Below, piece by piece: positions 24,398 through 42,060 of a stretch of 64,000 bases of DNA (position 1 is the stretch's first letter; each line of letters opens with the position of its first letter). A model generated the notes under the pieces. The model had not been told where the DNA came from. It made no database searches and saw only the letters and a list, made by a program, of their open reading frames with translations. The position numbers and the translations under genes were made by a program. The DNA lies in NCBI GenBank assembly GCA_964006375.1, contig OZ023263.1, positions 134,210,454 to 134,274,453 of the forward strand. Direction: 5' to 3'. The stretch comes from Tillus elongatus (lineage: Eukaryota; Arthropoda; Insecta; Coleoptera; Cleridae).

Positions 24398-25434
24398 AGG
24401 TGCGCTTATTCTAAAAAAAATTGGCTGGGTCCATGTATCTGCGCTGCGACTTCAATTCGGTTTTGCTCTTCAATCTGTTGTGATATATTATTTGCCATTG
24501 CACAATTTCTTATTTGGCACCTGGATTAGGATATTGACGGTTATTGTTGTCATTTGCCCTGGGTTTCTGTGTCCTTCCTTGTTGGCAATTGTTGTTATAC
24601 CTATATTTCCTCTGATATTGTCTAGTGTTGTCGTAATTTCCTTGGTCATATCTGTTTCTATCCCTGTTTTGATACTGATAGTTTCTTGTGTTCATATTGT
24701 TATTCGATGTCCCAGGTCTTGCTTCATTCTGGTTGTATCGTGGCCTATTTTCATACGTGTTGCCTCCATATCGTTGATTTTCTTGATAATGTTGTCTTCT
24801 GTAGTCTGGTTTGTTTTTATCCTTTGTTCTTATATATTGTTCTAAGGGCTCTTTCTATTCTTGTCAAATATGTTAACAGTTGCTCCATCGTTTTGATATT
24901 ATTTATGGCAATTGTCTCCGTAATTTGGTTTTCGAAATGTGTGGAGATATACATGACTATTTCTTCTTCCTCAATTCTCGGGTGTACGTACTGCGCTGTA
25001 TTATATAAATGCAGACAATAGTTGCTAAAATCTTGGTTTAGATTGTAATCAAACCATCCAAAGTAAAGTTTCTCCATAAATATTCCTTGATGGAACTCTC
25101 TTAAGTAAAATTTCATAAAAAGATGTTCATGGATTTCATTTTCTCTACTAGAAAACCATAGTAAAGGATTTCCTGCCAGCTGCATCCTTATCACGTCTTT
25201 TACATCGTTGATATCAGTTATATATCGTACTTTGTTTTTTATGCTGTTGATAAACACTCTGGGGTGTACTCTGTTTATGTTTCCATCAAATTTTATTCTT
25301 GTATCCATATTGATTGGCATACTGTAACTTCTGGTTTCTCGACTGTTTATTTTGTTGATAATTTCTTCTCTCGTCTGACTCCTCTCAGCAGTGGTTTCTA
25401 TTATTTGGGAGAAAATTAGCCTGCTAATATACAA
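24398..25434 (-). pseudogene. gypsy-2 Gag remnant
   Basis: A 205-residue frame (25434-24817) with MDTRIKFDGNINRVHPRVFI, LAGNPLLWFSS and FNYCLHLYN-like spacing, as in Ty3/gypsy capsids. It is followed after a break by an Asn/Tyr/Arg-rich piece (24695-24510). No clear CCHC knuckle is left. The frame opens inside the LTR-like repeat, so the true start is uncertain. Confidence 0.65.
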
Positions 25435-26988
25435 TTAAATCTTATATATGTTTTGATTATTTATCCAAAGAAATATATCATTTTAAACTCGTAACAACTT
25501 TTTTATTTTTATGAAACTTAAATGCAGTCCTAAATCGGATCCTCTAAAAAAATCTTATTGGTATATTAAAATTACGTGACTGAAATTTGACGTTATAATG
25601 TTTTATTAGATTGAAAATGGCTTTTATGCTTTGGACTTAGACAACTCTCGCCCTCTCTGTTCACACCTTTTAACTATAGTGAGAATGTAAATTGGATTTC
25701 TTTTATAAGTTACATTTTCAACTTTCCCACCTATTTCTTATAGCAAGACCGACGTTTGACAGTATTTCCTGTCTTTAATACTTGAGATTCCTTTCCCTTG
25801 GTCTGATTTGAATAAATAAATGGATTTTCAAATACCTTATTTCCTTGCTGGATTTGTAGGTGAGTCTGAACGTGTCTTTATATATTACTGTTTTCTGGGT
25901 ACATTTCTTACTGTGAACATGCATCTAATTCGTTCTATTGCTTACAGGAACAAAATGGTTCTTCTTTACACAGAATATACTTTAAAATATTCAAATTCTT
26001 TACGAAGGGAAATATGACGCTCGTTTTGGCGTCCTAATAATTAACAACCAACCTCTCTAAGTCCGGAAATCGTCCCCAATTTTCATCTGGAACCTGATAT
26101 CCTGTTAATCTAAAGCAATCTCTTGAATTAATTAATTCCTTTTTGACAGCTGTGCATATTTGGAAAGCCCGGTAAGTTGAAATCTTATAATTTACATGCT
26201 TATTATTAAGTGACATTTGGCATAACCTTACTTCTAGACATAATAAATATTACTAAATTTAAAAACGAAAACAATTTTATATGCTGTAATTCTTGATAAA
26301 GAGTATCACAACATAAAACACTTTGTCTTTGATAAACTTTAGTCCATGGCTTAAATAAAAACACTTTCTTATATAGTATATACAAAGTGTTTTTATAACA
26401 TCTTATTCTAAATTATATCAAGGTAAATATTGTTTTAGAGCTTAATTTTTTGGTTTTACTGACATGATTAAGAGTTTAAGCTATTAGCATATAGATATTT
26501 GGCTCATTTACCCTCTTACTGAGATAATATCCAAACTTGTCCAAAATTTTCATTAATGATTTTTAATAAACCATGGATTTTTATACATGTCATTGCTCAT
26601 CCAACTAACTCTAACAATAATAGAGAATATGCTTGTATATTAATGTATTTATTTTATTTTATGTTTTAGTGTGAAAAAAATTTCGAATGATATGGATATG
26701 TACACAATTTACAAAGAGCCCATATACATCACGTGCAAACTGTAAGTATTGTACTCACTACTGACCTGTGGTCAAGTTTTTATACAATATTGCTAAGACA
26801 ACCTCTCAATATAGCTATATCTGAGCATTTACATAATTCAACAAATAATCGGAGTTTAACATCATCAACTTACTTTCTGTACAGGTTATCTTTTTTTGTT
26901 TTATAGTGAAATTTATAGGGAATTTATTTACGATCTGTCTTATGTACACTCTGATGTACTAATAGTTTATATTGTGCAGTTTCCCAGC

Positions 26989-26992
<4 letters not shown>
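25380..26992 (-). repeat. gypsy-2 right LTR (5' LTR), uninterrupted
   Basis: It matches the left copy in order: 25380-25615 with 10452-10711, 25616-26190 with 12089-12655, and 26197-26992 with 20316-21118. It ends with CA just before a (TA)n tract. It serves as the empty-site reference for the insertions in the left LTR. Confidence 0.8.

Positions 26993-27078
<86 letters not shown>
26993..27078. repeat. (TA)n microsatellite at the gypsy-2 right end
   Basis: A TA tract that begins one or two bases after the LTR terminal CA. Confidence 0.95.
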
Positions 27079-27293
27079 CCTCTTACATAAGAAACTAGGA
27101 TAAGTGATTATGTAAATAGGGCCAGTTGTTTGGTAATGTGTATAATTTATTTGTGTTTAAAATACAATATTTTTTTGGTTTTAATATTGGAGTGTTTAGT
27201 TAATTTATCATCCTATATAGAGTAAAAGTGACACTTTAATCTCTGAAGTAAGAGAGTAAAGTATTAACTTTATTTCTTGAAATTGCATAATAG

Positions 27294-27400
27294 TATGTAA
27301 GGCTAGATGTATTCTCGCCACAATTAGAACCGTAGACCGGTTTCGCTCTAATTAAAGCTCTTCAGTACGGCATACTAATTGTAGCGAAAATACATCTATA
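27294..27400. repeat. Hairpin repeat, copy 1
   Basis: It starts GTATGTAAGGCTAGATGTAT and contains ACCGTAGACCGGTTTCGCT. A copy lies at 27594-27672 in the loop of the neighbouring palindrome. In this copy AGATGTATTCTCGCCACAATT can pair with AATTGTAGCGAAAATACATCT. Confidence 0.7.
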
Positions 27401-27432
27401 AAATAGAACGGCTATGGTAGCCAGCCTTCCAA

Positions 27433-28044
27433 CAGTAAGTGAGTGCCGCCACCTAGTTGCGGAACCAAGTAGTATGTTGTCACGCCAGCTCCAAATAACA
27501 CAAAGTGTTAAAAAATAGAGACTGTATACAACCAACTAACAATTCAGTAAATTGTCAGCCCTGGCCCATTTCTACCCTAATATGGGGACAAAGTATGTAA
27601 GGCTAGATGTATGGCGATAGCCACAATTAGAACCGTAGACCGGTTTCGCTATAATTAGAGCTTTTCAGTAATATCCCTATATTAGGGTAGAAATGGGCCA
27701 GGGCTGACAATTTACTGAATTGTTAGTTGATTGCATACAGTCTCTCTTTTTTAACACTTTTGCCCAGTTTCACAAAGGTCGATAAACTATTTAACGGCCG
27801 GTTAGTTAATCAGGGCTTCAGACGACCAATCACAGCTTCAAAATATTTGGTTGTCATGGCAAGAACCCGAATTATAGTCTGGGATTGGTCGTCTAAATCC
27901 TTGATTAACTAACCGGCCGTTAAATATTTAATCAAGCTTTGTGAAACTGGGCATTTGTGTTATTTGGAGCTGGCGTGACAACATACTACTTGGTTCCGCA
28001 ACTAGGTGGCGGCACGATGCTTCGTGTCTACGACTCACTTAGTG
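27433..28044. mobile_element. Long palindromic (foldback) MITE
   Basis: The left arm (27433-27589) and right arm (27673-27757 plus 27957-28044) are inverted copies of each other (GTGCCGCCACCTAGTTGCGG outward, CCCTGGCCCATTTCTACCC inward). The loop is 27590-27672. The right arm is split by a second MITE, and 16 extra bases sit near its outer end. It encodes nothing. The RNA would fold into a hairpin of about 150 bp. Confidence 0.8.
27761..27953. mobile_element. Inner MITE, 193 bp, TSD TTT
   Basis: The ends are perfect inverted repeats (TGCCCAGTTTCACAAAG), followed by a second inverted block around TTAACGGCCGGTTAGTTAAT. The left arm of the outer palindrome gives the empty site (AACACTTTGTG), which proves a 3-bp target duplication TTT. 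A 3-bp duplication suggests PIF/Harbinger, but TTT is not the usual TWA. Confidence 0.85.
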
Positions 28045-29879
28045 TTGCATAATAGTATATTATATAACAAGGAACTAATCTGAATCTTGTGAGCTTGTGC
28101 GGGCTTAGGCTAACGCTTGAGAGATAATTGCCCAAAGAACTAAAATGCTTGTTAGTCCCGTAATAGATACACCATTTTATGCACTTTCAGTCTTACATTT
28201 TAAAATAGGGATTCTAAAACAGTACTTTGTAGTAAAAATGACTATGGTAATAATAATAATAATAATAAATATAAAATAATAATTATATATTATATATTAT
28301 ATGTATATTTGTTGTTTAGTCCTTTGCGGTGATAAATTAAATTTTAATCCGTGGTGGATTTAAAGCGACTTTTAATCTCTGAAATAGGGAATAAAGTACC
28401 AACTTTGGGAAGTGAACAAGCTGAAATGTATAGGAATAGATTACCTACTGTAAATTACCATAATTAATTAAAGCCTTATAAGTGTTTGAGTGGGTACAGT
28501 AGGAGTCACTGTTTGCCAGATTTGATAGGGAAGTGTGATGTAGTTCTGATGTTATGTATCAGTTGTGAGACAAATTCAATGTTATTGCTACAATTTGTAA
28601 ACAAGAAGGAACGTACATTTTAATATTGATAAATAAATAAATACTACACCTTTTTTATTATATTAGATATAAAACAGTTTTACTAGGTGAGGGCCAAATC
28701 ATCTATCAACAAAAAAATATGTGGTAATACTCTAAGATTAGCTTTCTGAGCTGAAGATTTTAATTCTATATTTATTTTGACAGTTACTTAAAAGACTGTT
28801 AATTCGGTACATACCACCGATACGCATTAAACAGACAAGCTGGTAACCATCTAAAATATTGTCGTTTGAATGCACCTACAGTAGAATGGAAAATATGCTA
28901 GCGACTTTTACATTTGTGTGTATAATAAAGGTTAGTAATTTTAATCAGTAAAGTTCGCGTCCAGTGTAGACTGGAGAGTCGGATAACGCCAATTGCTTGT
29001 CTCTGTCTCACCAACTTACCTAATTGCCTCACTGTCTCGCCACTCTTTGTCTCTCGTACACAAACAACACTCGCATACCATATGTGATACACTGAAAACA
29101 CTGATTGATGGTATACCTCTTTTTAATTGTATATGCCTAGTATATACTGAAATATAACAACTATTCAGATGCTATGTAAATCAAATGTTGGCAATTATTA
29201 GTTTTCAGTTCGGTAGCAGAGAATTTTAAAAAAACACCTGTTCAGCTTCAAAAAAAGTTCCTACGTCTGTATTAAGTATGTAACTGTTTCACCCTGTTAA
29301 TAACAAACCACCTAAACTCTTACTAAAATTGAATTAAAAGTTTTAAAAGTCACCATTTCCTCAGTGATTTTTTTCTACGAAAATTCGCAAAAAATATTTT
29401 GAATTACACAATCTGATTAGTAATCGTTACCATTAAATAGAAGGCCAAAAAAAAATTAAACACCACTAATATTTGAACCTGCGTTAAGACGATCATTTGC
29501 TAATCTAGTCAGCATCACCACTCGGGTACGGAGAACATGAATTGGAGTATAACGCGACGTACATTTCCTAACCATAATCACATAAGAAAGTATGTGAATG
29601 TTTTATGGTCATGAGATATTTGTAATAAGTAAGCCAACTACAAATCCATTTCTTACAGATATTTTAATCAAATGAAAGAGAGTAACACTTGAAATATAAA
29701 TCCAGAATCCAGTTGATGCAATATTTGGCATTCATAGACCGCATCAATTTTAGAATCTTTATGTAAAAATCACCAATTTTGATTTTTCAAATCGTCGCTT
29801 TTGGCATTTCAGAAAGAAACCTGTAAAATTTCGAAAGTAATCTTTCTCGTAGTTCTTGACAATTTCTCTCCAAAAAACA
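28045..29879. other. AT-rich stretch without recognised feature
   Basis: Short A/T trinucleotide runs near 28245-28310 only. The frame at 28898-29101 (minus) has no recognisable motif and I do not call it. No repeats shared with the rest of the window were noticed. Confidence 0.4.
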
Positions 29880-30610
<731 letters not shown>

Positions 30611-30871
30611 TAGATGGTAAATAAAAAATGCTTATTTTTAAATATTTTATAATTACCTACCTAAGCTAGCTCTCTTTTAATATTTATGTATATGAATTAG
30701 ATAATTTTGCTGTCCCAAATTTAACTTCTTGCGAGCCCCAAAACTCTTTGTCCTTGGTTGGGTTCAATAGAAAATAGGCCTTAATTTTTTTTTACTTAAT
30801 TTCAAATATATTATTAATTTTTTTATAACTGTGGTATTAAATAACGAACCATATGAATTTTGTCGAACAAA

Positions 30872-30873
<2 letters not shown>

Positions 30874-30953
<80 letters not shown>
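30874..30953. repeat. (TA)n microsatellite, left flank of LTR element 4
   Basis: A TA tract of 80 bp. The LTR starts at the base after it. Confidence 0.95.
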
Positions 30954-30955
<2 letters not shown>

Positions 30956-32313
30956 AAAATGATAATGTTTATGCTTGGGTTTTTATCACCGTTAATAATT
31001 TTAATGTTATATATAATTGCCCCATGATTGGGTGTTAGTTGAAATATAAAGGTTTAATGGTTGGGTTTTGTTGACGTCTAGTATTTTGTTTTATATAGAA
31101 TTGATATTGATTTTACTTACGTTTTAATATAATGAATGGTGTATTTGTGTGTGTAACTTACACCTGGACGTACTCAGTGTCTTTTTTGTACCTGTTTAAC
31201 ACACAGAAAAAAGTTAAGAACCTACATGAACTGCATCTCACCTCAGGGAGCTTATTATGCCAGTGGGTTCAAGTCCTATCTGGTTTCAGTTCTTTCCTCC
31301 CAAATACTCACATATGTATAAAAAAAAATAAGGCAAAGGTTTCAAATGATCACCAAACTTGAATATTTATTACAATTAAAGAACAAATGATAAATTCTAA
31401 TGCTACTTACTATTTTCAATGTACTTTTTGTTTAATTTAGAGCTCTTTGTTTTGATACCCCCAAAAGTATAGGCGTGTATTTCTCGCTTAACATTTTTAA
31501 AATTACTTATACATATATAAATACAAATGTTTTCGAACTATGAACTAAAAGAGAACGACATCTACTGGCATCTGCTTGGCCTAGGGATTCAATGTATAGT
31601 TTATACGCTTAGTCAGTAGATTTCTCGGTTAGGCGATGATGCGCTTAATGAACGTTACGGCTGAGAGATGTCCCTACAGACAACTGAATATTATTGATAA
31701 TAGAAGGTCAAACAAATATGATTGTTTGAATGTATGGGCCTCACGTTTTTATGCCTGCTTTATAAAGTCTTAATTGACCTTTGCGAAACTCTCCTGAAGT
31801 TGCAGATGTATCACATAAATAAGGTAAGTCTTATTACTTACTTAGTTTTTTATCCTCTGTAAGGTTGCCCTGCTCTGAAATTGCACGTTGTCTGTATGAC
31901 TAGTGACGCCTGTTTTTTCTTCAACCAAAACAATTTCCATCCATCAATTTTTAATAATAACTTCAATCTGATTTTTCCAAAATTCGCTCTTGCTACTAAA
32001 TTTCTTTTCAAAATTCCTTTTATCTTAATTTTCAAACTATTTTTTTTACTCCCAAAAATTCCCATCTAATAATTTAATCAAAATTTTCCCTCTAATAATT
32101 TAATCAAAATTTTCCCATCTTACCTTCCTTAATCTATGCATATAACATATTAGGGAATCAATCCTGACTTGGATTTTAAATTTTTTATACCAGATCTTAT
32201 GTGCCTGTAAAATTTCACAAACAGACTAGCAGTTCATGGACTTTAATCTTTCACCACCTAGACATTATATATCCAAGAGTAGGTTTTTTTGTTTGTTTAG
32301 ATTTTGTATGGGT

Positions 32314-32420
<107 letters not shown>

Positions 32421-32869
32421 GCTGTTTCAAAAAACATGCACCATCGCTCGTAGGGCAATTCCTTACTAAAAAATAAGAAAAAAAGTTACTGTGCACATGG
32501 GCCCGGAAACGCATAGTTTCCAATATACAGGGAGTTGAATTTGAATTTTTTTTTTAATTTTTTATTAATAATTTCAAAACCACTGGATTGATTTTAATAA
32601 AACTTGAAACTTGAAAGTGTATTATGAAAGTGCATATTTTCGAGTGAGAATCTGCTTACAACTGCGTCAGTGGCGTGCGTACGGGGCAACTGTAAAAATT
32701 CATTTGGGGAAAAATATGTGCGCCACTGTCTTTTTCCAATTTTGATACATCAGTTATGAAGCTTATTACATAAGCCACAAAAGATACCTCTTGGTATTTT
32801 TTCGTTCAGGGTATCCCCTAGGAGATATGATTAATTTTATAAAAAGGGGCAAAGTACCGATTAGTCGGC

Positions 32870-32870
<1 letters not shown>

Positions 32871-32914
<44 letters not shown>
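32871..32914. repeat. (TAA)n microsatellite
   Basis: About 14 TAA units inside the mariner, next to the left inverted repeat. Confidence 0.95.
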
Positions 32915-33173
32915 TATGTTTACTGCAACCATAAGAATATGAAAAACAAAACATACAGTAAACATTACAGCAATAAACGTGCAAATAACTAACCTACGTA
33001 AAACTTATTGATGATAAACATTGAAATGAATATTACAAACATTGATAAAAAATGATAAATAAAAAATAAAAATAAAAATAAAAATAAAAAATGAAAAAAG
33101 TAATCGTAAAGACACCATGATTTTTCCAAACTCTTGTTTTTTGTACATTACTCAATTGACTTTAATAACAAAG

Positions 33174-34253
33174 CTAAAGAAAATGTTGAAAGTGACCACC
33201 ATTAGCGTCGTTACAATTATTTAACCTTCTGCGCAAAGATCTTCTTACTCTTCTGCAAATATTTTGATCTTCTCTAATGCTGTCAAATGCATATTCTGTT
33301 CTTCCCAACAATTCTTCTCGTGTATTTACTGGTGTTTTATACACTATTTCTTTTAAATGACCCCACAAATAAAAATCGAAAGGATTCAGGTCCGGAGATC
33401 GAGGTGGCCATGACACCGGACCTCCACGACCAATCCATCGGTGACCGTATGTGTTGGCTAAATATGTTCTTACAACTGCTGCAAAATGTGCGGGCGCACC
33501 ATCATGCTGGAACCACATTGTACCATTTCTCATAAAAAGCGGTAGTAACAACGGCAAATCATTTTGTAAAAAGTTTAAATATGATTCATGGTCAAGACGA
33601 TTCGGTAGAACAACAGGACCAATTATGTGATTTTCAATAATAGCAGCCCAAATATTGATGGAAAATTGATACTGCGAATTTGCAACTCTTAGAGAGTGTG
33701 GGTTTTCATCGGCACATGTATGTAAATTGTGAAAATTTACGATACCTTTTCGCGTAAATGACGCCTCATCAGTAAATAGTACACGTTTAGAAAAATGTTG
33801 GTCGTGCCTAAGTGTGTTTAAGAACCACTGACAAAACATTACCCTTGGTTGAAAGTCTCTAGGTAGAAGTTCCTGGACACGTGTAAAATGATAGGGATAT
33901 AAACTTTGATCCTTCAGAGTTCTGTGAACTGATGATGCCGAAATATTACCCAGTTCGGTGGCAATAATTCTCGTACTTGTACTAGGATCACGTTCAACTC
34001 TATTTAATATTGCCTCTTCAACTCGTACAGTTCGGCGGTATCTTCTGCGTCCAGAGTCAGCTTTTAAAGGTTTTAAAGAACCAGTTTCTCTCAAATGTCT
34101 TACAATACGTGGGAAAATATGTTTGTCAGGAATTCTTCTTTGCGGATAAGTTTCCTGATAAACTCGCACAGCTTGTTTAGCATTTTGATTTGTTTGTCCA
34201 TAAATTAACAACATATCAGTCAAATCCGCTGAAGTGTACTTAATGAAAACCAT
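33174..34253 (-). CDS. Mariner-type transposase, DD41D
   Basis: A 359-residue frame from ATG 34253 (MVFIKYTSADL); an in-frame ATG 26 codons upstream gives a hydrophobic leader foreign to the family and is rejected. The N-terminus is a helix-turn-helix DNA-binding region (about 1-110). The catalytic acids are in LFTDEASF, FQHDGAPAH and PDLNPFDFYLWGHLKE; 41 residues lie between the second and third Asp, so DD41D, as in the rosa group. It cuts and pastes the element at TA. No stop or frameshift is present. Length and motifs are complete, so it may be active or only recently silent. Confidence 0.93.
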   Translation of the reverse strand: MVFIKYTSADLTDMLLIYGQTNQNAKQAVRVYQETYPQRRIPDKHIFPRIVRHLRETGSLKPLKADSGRRRYRRTVRVEEAILNRVERDPSTSTRIIATELGNISASSVHRTLKDQSLYPYHFTRVQELLPRDFQPRVMFCQWFLNTLRHDQHFSKRVLFTDEASFTRKGIVNFHNLHTCADENPHSLRVANSQYQFSINIWAAIIENHIIGPVVLPNRLDHESYLNFLQNDLPLLLPLFMRNGTMWFQHDGAPAHFAAVVRTYLANTYGHRWIGRGGPVSWPPRSPDLNPFDFYLWGHLKEIVYKTPVNTREELLGRTEYAFDSIREDQNICRRVRRSLRRRLNNCNDANGGHFQHFL

Positions 34254-35294
34254 CTTGAGAGGAGGAAATAATATTAATGAGCAGCTCAGCATCAACAAAT
34301 AACTAAAAACGAAAATACTGCACCGTATCAAAATTTAAAGAATAGCACGAAAACTCTTTTGAGGCCTACAAAGCACTCCAAAATTGTAGAATTTAGAGAA
34401 CTGTCAAAAATTATAGTTTCATGGCACTTTACGATTACTGTTTTCATTACTCCAACGAATCGGTACTTTGCCCCTTTTTATAAAATTATTCATATCTCCT
34501 AGGGGATACCCTGCACGAAAAAATACCAAGAGGCAGATTTTGTGGCTTATGTAATAAGCTTCATAACTGATGTATCAAAATTGGAAAAAGACAGTGGCGC
34601 ACATATTTTTTCCCCAAATGAATTTTTACAGTTACCCCGTACGCACGCCACTGACGCAGTTGTAAGTAGATTTTCACTTAAAAATATGCACTTTCATAAT
34701 ACACTTTCAAGTTCCAAGTTTTATTTAAATCAATCCAGTGGTTTTGAAATTATTTATAAAAAATTTAAAAAAAATTAAAATTCAACTCCGTGTATATTGG
34801 AAACTAAGCGTTTCCGGGCCCATGTGCACAAGAACTTTTTTTCTTATTTTTTAGTAAGGAATTGTCCCACGAGCGATGGTGCATGTTTTTTGAAACAGCC
34901 TGTATATATGTATGTATGTATGTATATGTGACCCCTTATAGAAACCATATCAAATTCCCCAATAACAAATTCAGAATACTTCAGAAGCTTCCCTTCTGAA
35001 GCTAGAAAAAAATAATTTATTCACGCTTTACGTTATAAACAACTTAGATATGAAATTGAAAACCTTTTTGGTTTTTTTCAAGCTTTTAAATTATCAGATA
35101 TTTTTATTAATAACCACCTAGTTGTATTTTTTTTTATTTTTCTTACCGAGTTCCCTTTTTCCCATTGCGTGTGTTCGTACGCGTGATTCCGAACCGATTT
35201 CTATAACGACATGTATATACCCCCATATTTGGACTCTTTTTTATTGCTGCGCCATTGTAAGTTTTTTTATGTTTCATTTTGATATTAGGTCCTT

Positions 35295-36115
<821 letters not shown>

Positions 36116-36351
36116 TTTCAATTCGTTTTATTCTTCTGATACCCAACTTTTTTTCTTACTATTAATCTGAAACTACTGTTTATCAGTCAATATATGTTCC
36201 TCTAACTTGACTTTTTCATCTCATTCCCCTATATCTTGCAACTGCTGTGCACATAATCATCTACATCTACTTTCGTTATCTCAATATGCCCTCTATGGGT
36301 TTACATATTCACTGGTTAGCTTCTCCATCTATTAAATTCATTTCACTGTTC

Positions 36352-36353
<2 letters not shown>

Positions 36354-36419
<66 letters not shown>
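36354..36419. repeat. (TA)n microsatellite
   Basis: A TA tract of about 66 bp inside LTR element 4. Confidence 0.97.
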
Positions 36420-36422
<3 letters not shown>

Positions 36423-36499
36423 ACTTTTCCAATTGCTCCTTGTTTCAGACGTCTTTTTTCAGTTGTTCATCATACTGAATGTTCCATAATTTTTTACAA

Positions 36500-37732
36500 A
36501 TTTTACTTAATTGACCTTGATATCTATTTACTTCATATTTTTGTTTCTTTTTCCTCGTTTGTTGACAGCTCTGGTCCTATTATCTTGGGTTTAAGCTTGT
36601 CCCCACTACTTCGTTTGTATTCGATTGCATTTCTTGTTTGGCGTACAATTTCTAATGCTTGTTTATTGTACGATCCTTCCCCACGCTTGGCTGATTCCTA
36701 ACCTCATCTACCTCGGTTTTTTGGCCTATACTCTTCTTGACATTGGCTTTAAATTTTGAATTGTTATTTTATCAAATCTGGTTTTGGTTCAGTGTATAGA
36801 CTTAATCCAGGTCTGTAATTTTGAATTTTGAGTGTTATCCTTGTTCGAAACATTTCTGCTTGAGTTTAAAGACTTCCCGGGTCTTTAATTTTGAATTTTG
36901 AGTGTTATATCATTTCAAAAACATTCTTGGTTGAGTTTAAAGACTTCCCAAGTCTTTATGTCATCTTAGTTCATTAATTCTTCGTATTTGTTCCATATTT
37001 TGTTGCTTCGTCGTCTCTATATCCGTTATTTTGTCTTCTCCACTGCTCATGATTTTTATCAGACTCTTTCGCCTGTCTTGCATCGTATTCCATGCCAAAT
37101 TCGTCTCTGGAGGTATCCTGGTTCGTCTGACATTTATACATACTCGTGCCATCGTTACCATCCTTGTTTTCACGTCGATACCTATTATTTCCTTCACGTT
37201 TCCATTTAAACTTGTCTCCCTTATTCCTGATTTCTTCTAGGCTTGCTCGTTTCTTTTTGTTTCTTCTATTCCCCATTGCTCTTGTCCATTTTGGTCCAAA
37301 ACTTTCTTATACTTTTTCTCTTAGTCTTTTATTCCCCAACTTCAGCTTTATATCTGGCTCTTCTCTCAGATTTTCCACAGTTCCTTTCGTTTCTTTCAAC
37401 TTTTGTTCCATTTCGATTTCATACTTATCCATTTTGCGTTTGCTCATCTTTCTAGCCCATCTCATTCGCTGATTTCTTTCATTCACTCTCTCTATTATTT
37501 CATCTATCGGTTCATCCTCATTCGCCCTGATTTTCTCCACTATTTTCTTGCGTACTACATCCATCTCTGTCTCCTTTTTCTCCTCTACATTCATATCTAC
37601 ATCTTTTTTGTACACATTCCATTTCTTTATATGTTTCCCTTGATTGTCTATATTTTTATTGGTATCTACATTCACCCTTTGCAGTAATTTCAATATTCTA
37701 TCGTAGTCAATGTCAGATTTCCGTGTTGCCAT
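36500..37732 (-). pseudogene. LTR element 4 gag-like protein, fragmented
   Basis: From ATG 37732: 141 residues, highly charged and probably coiled coil (MATRKSDIDYDRILKLLQRV, ERVNERNQRMRWARKM). Then, after frame breaks, come Asn/Arg-rich text (37276-36961) and a last coherent block, QALEIVRQTRNAIEYKRSS (near 36640). The position right after the primer site says gag or its equivalent. No zinc knuckle, protease or RT is present, so the element depends on a helper. Function beyond that is not known. Confidence 0.55.
36780..36962. repeat. Short tandem repeat, about 75 bp unit
   Basis: AATTTTGAATTTTGAGTGTTAT and GTTTAAAGACTTCCC recur two to three times. Confidence 0.7.
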
Positions 37733-37789
37733 CTTATTTTCTCTTTTTTGTTTGTTTTATTATTTACTAATTTTATTCGCAGACCTCGA

Positions 37790-37897
37790 AAGCTCCCACG
37801 TTTAGGCGACAATTGAAATAGTAATGTTTATGCTTGGGTTTTTATCACCGTTAATAATTTTAATGTTATACATCATTGCCCCACGTTGGGTGCCAAT

Positions 37898-37901
<4 letters not shown>
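37790..37901 (-). promoter_or_regulatory. Duplicated LTR edge and primer binding site
   Basis: The minus strand reads primer-site TTGGCACCCAACGTGGGGC at the LTR edge (about 37878-37897). It is followed by a second copy of the last 75 bp of the LTR (37826-37877) and a second, diverged primer-like sequence (TTGTCGCCTAAACGTGGGAGC, about 37793-37815). Confidence 0.6.
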
Positions 37902-41289
<3,388 letters not shown>

Positions 41290-42060
41290 AACTTTCCGCC
41301 CCATACATCAAAACAATGAAACTTTAAACTTTATAAACATTTTCTTTAGGTTAAAGTTAAATAACTATTGAATAGTGGCTTTGCCACCGCCATTTTCTGA
41401 GTAGTCACATTTACCATCATTGGTTACAACACCCTCAAGGTACGTAAACATGTCTACTTGTTTGTCGTTTAGTTTTAAATGCATTGTTGCACTTCTGTCC
41501 ATTTTTATCTGTACTGATTTGATTTTTATCGTTTCCGTTTTAGTTTAATTCTTTTTAGCGCACGATCCAGAACATTGAACATTATTTGCATTTGTTTTTG
41601 CATTTCTTCTATCAGCGCTGTGTCATTTTGCATGACTCTGTAGTAAATTTATTTTGATTTTTGCTGTCTTTTTCTTCAGTCTACTCATAATTTCTTTTGC
41701 GAATCAATTGAATATGGCGATAATTGACGTCCTTGATAAACACCGCTTCTTATTTTAGCTTCAAATTCATATCTTCTGTGGTACTTTGATTATTGTTTAG
41801 ATTGAGAATATTCCGGCTATCTTTGTAATCCAATGTAGGCTCTCTTCATTATATGACATAAAATTTTCCAATCCACATTATTGAAGGGTTTTTACAAGCC
41901 TACAGAAGCAATGAACACATATCAGTTTCTCTATGATTTAGGCATCGTTCTCCAGCTCGTCGGTTTGGTGTAAATCCGAACTATTTTAGGGCAGCTCTTA
42001 ATTTTACTTCTTATTCCACTTTTCACAATGATTAGCAGAATCTTTGCCACGTGACTGTAT
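41290..42060 (-). pseudogene. Heavily decayed non-LTR reverse transcriptase
   Basis: Minus-strand text in changing frames reads, in RT order, NNVDWKILCHIMKRAYI (near 41860), AKIRSGVYQGRQLSPYSI (near 41740, the GxxQGxxLSPxLF block), NDTALIEEMQKQMQIMFNVLD (near 41610, downstream of the lost YADD box) and QVDMFTYLEGVVTNDGKCD (near 41430). This is the layout of a retrotransposon RT with many stops. The clade (RTE- or L1-like) is uncertain. Confidence 0.6.
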
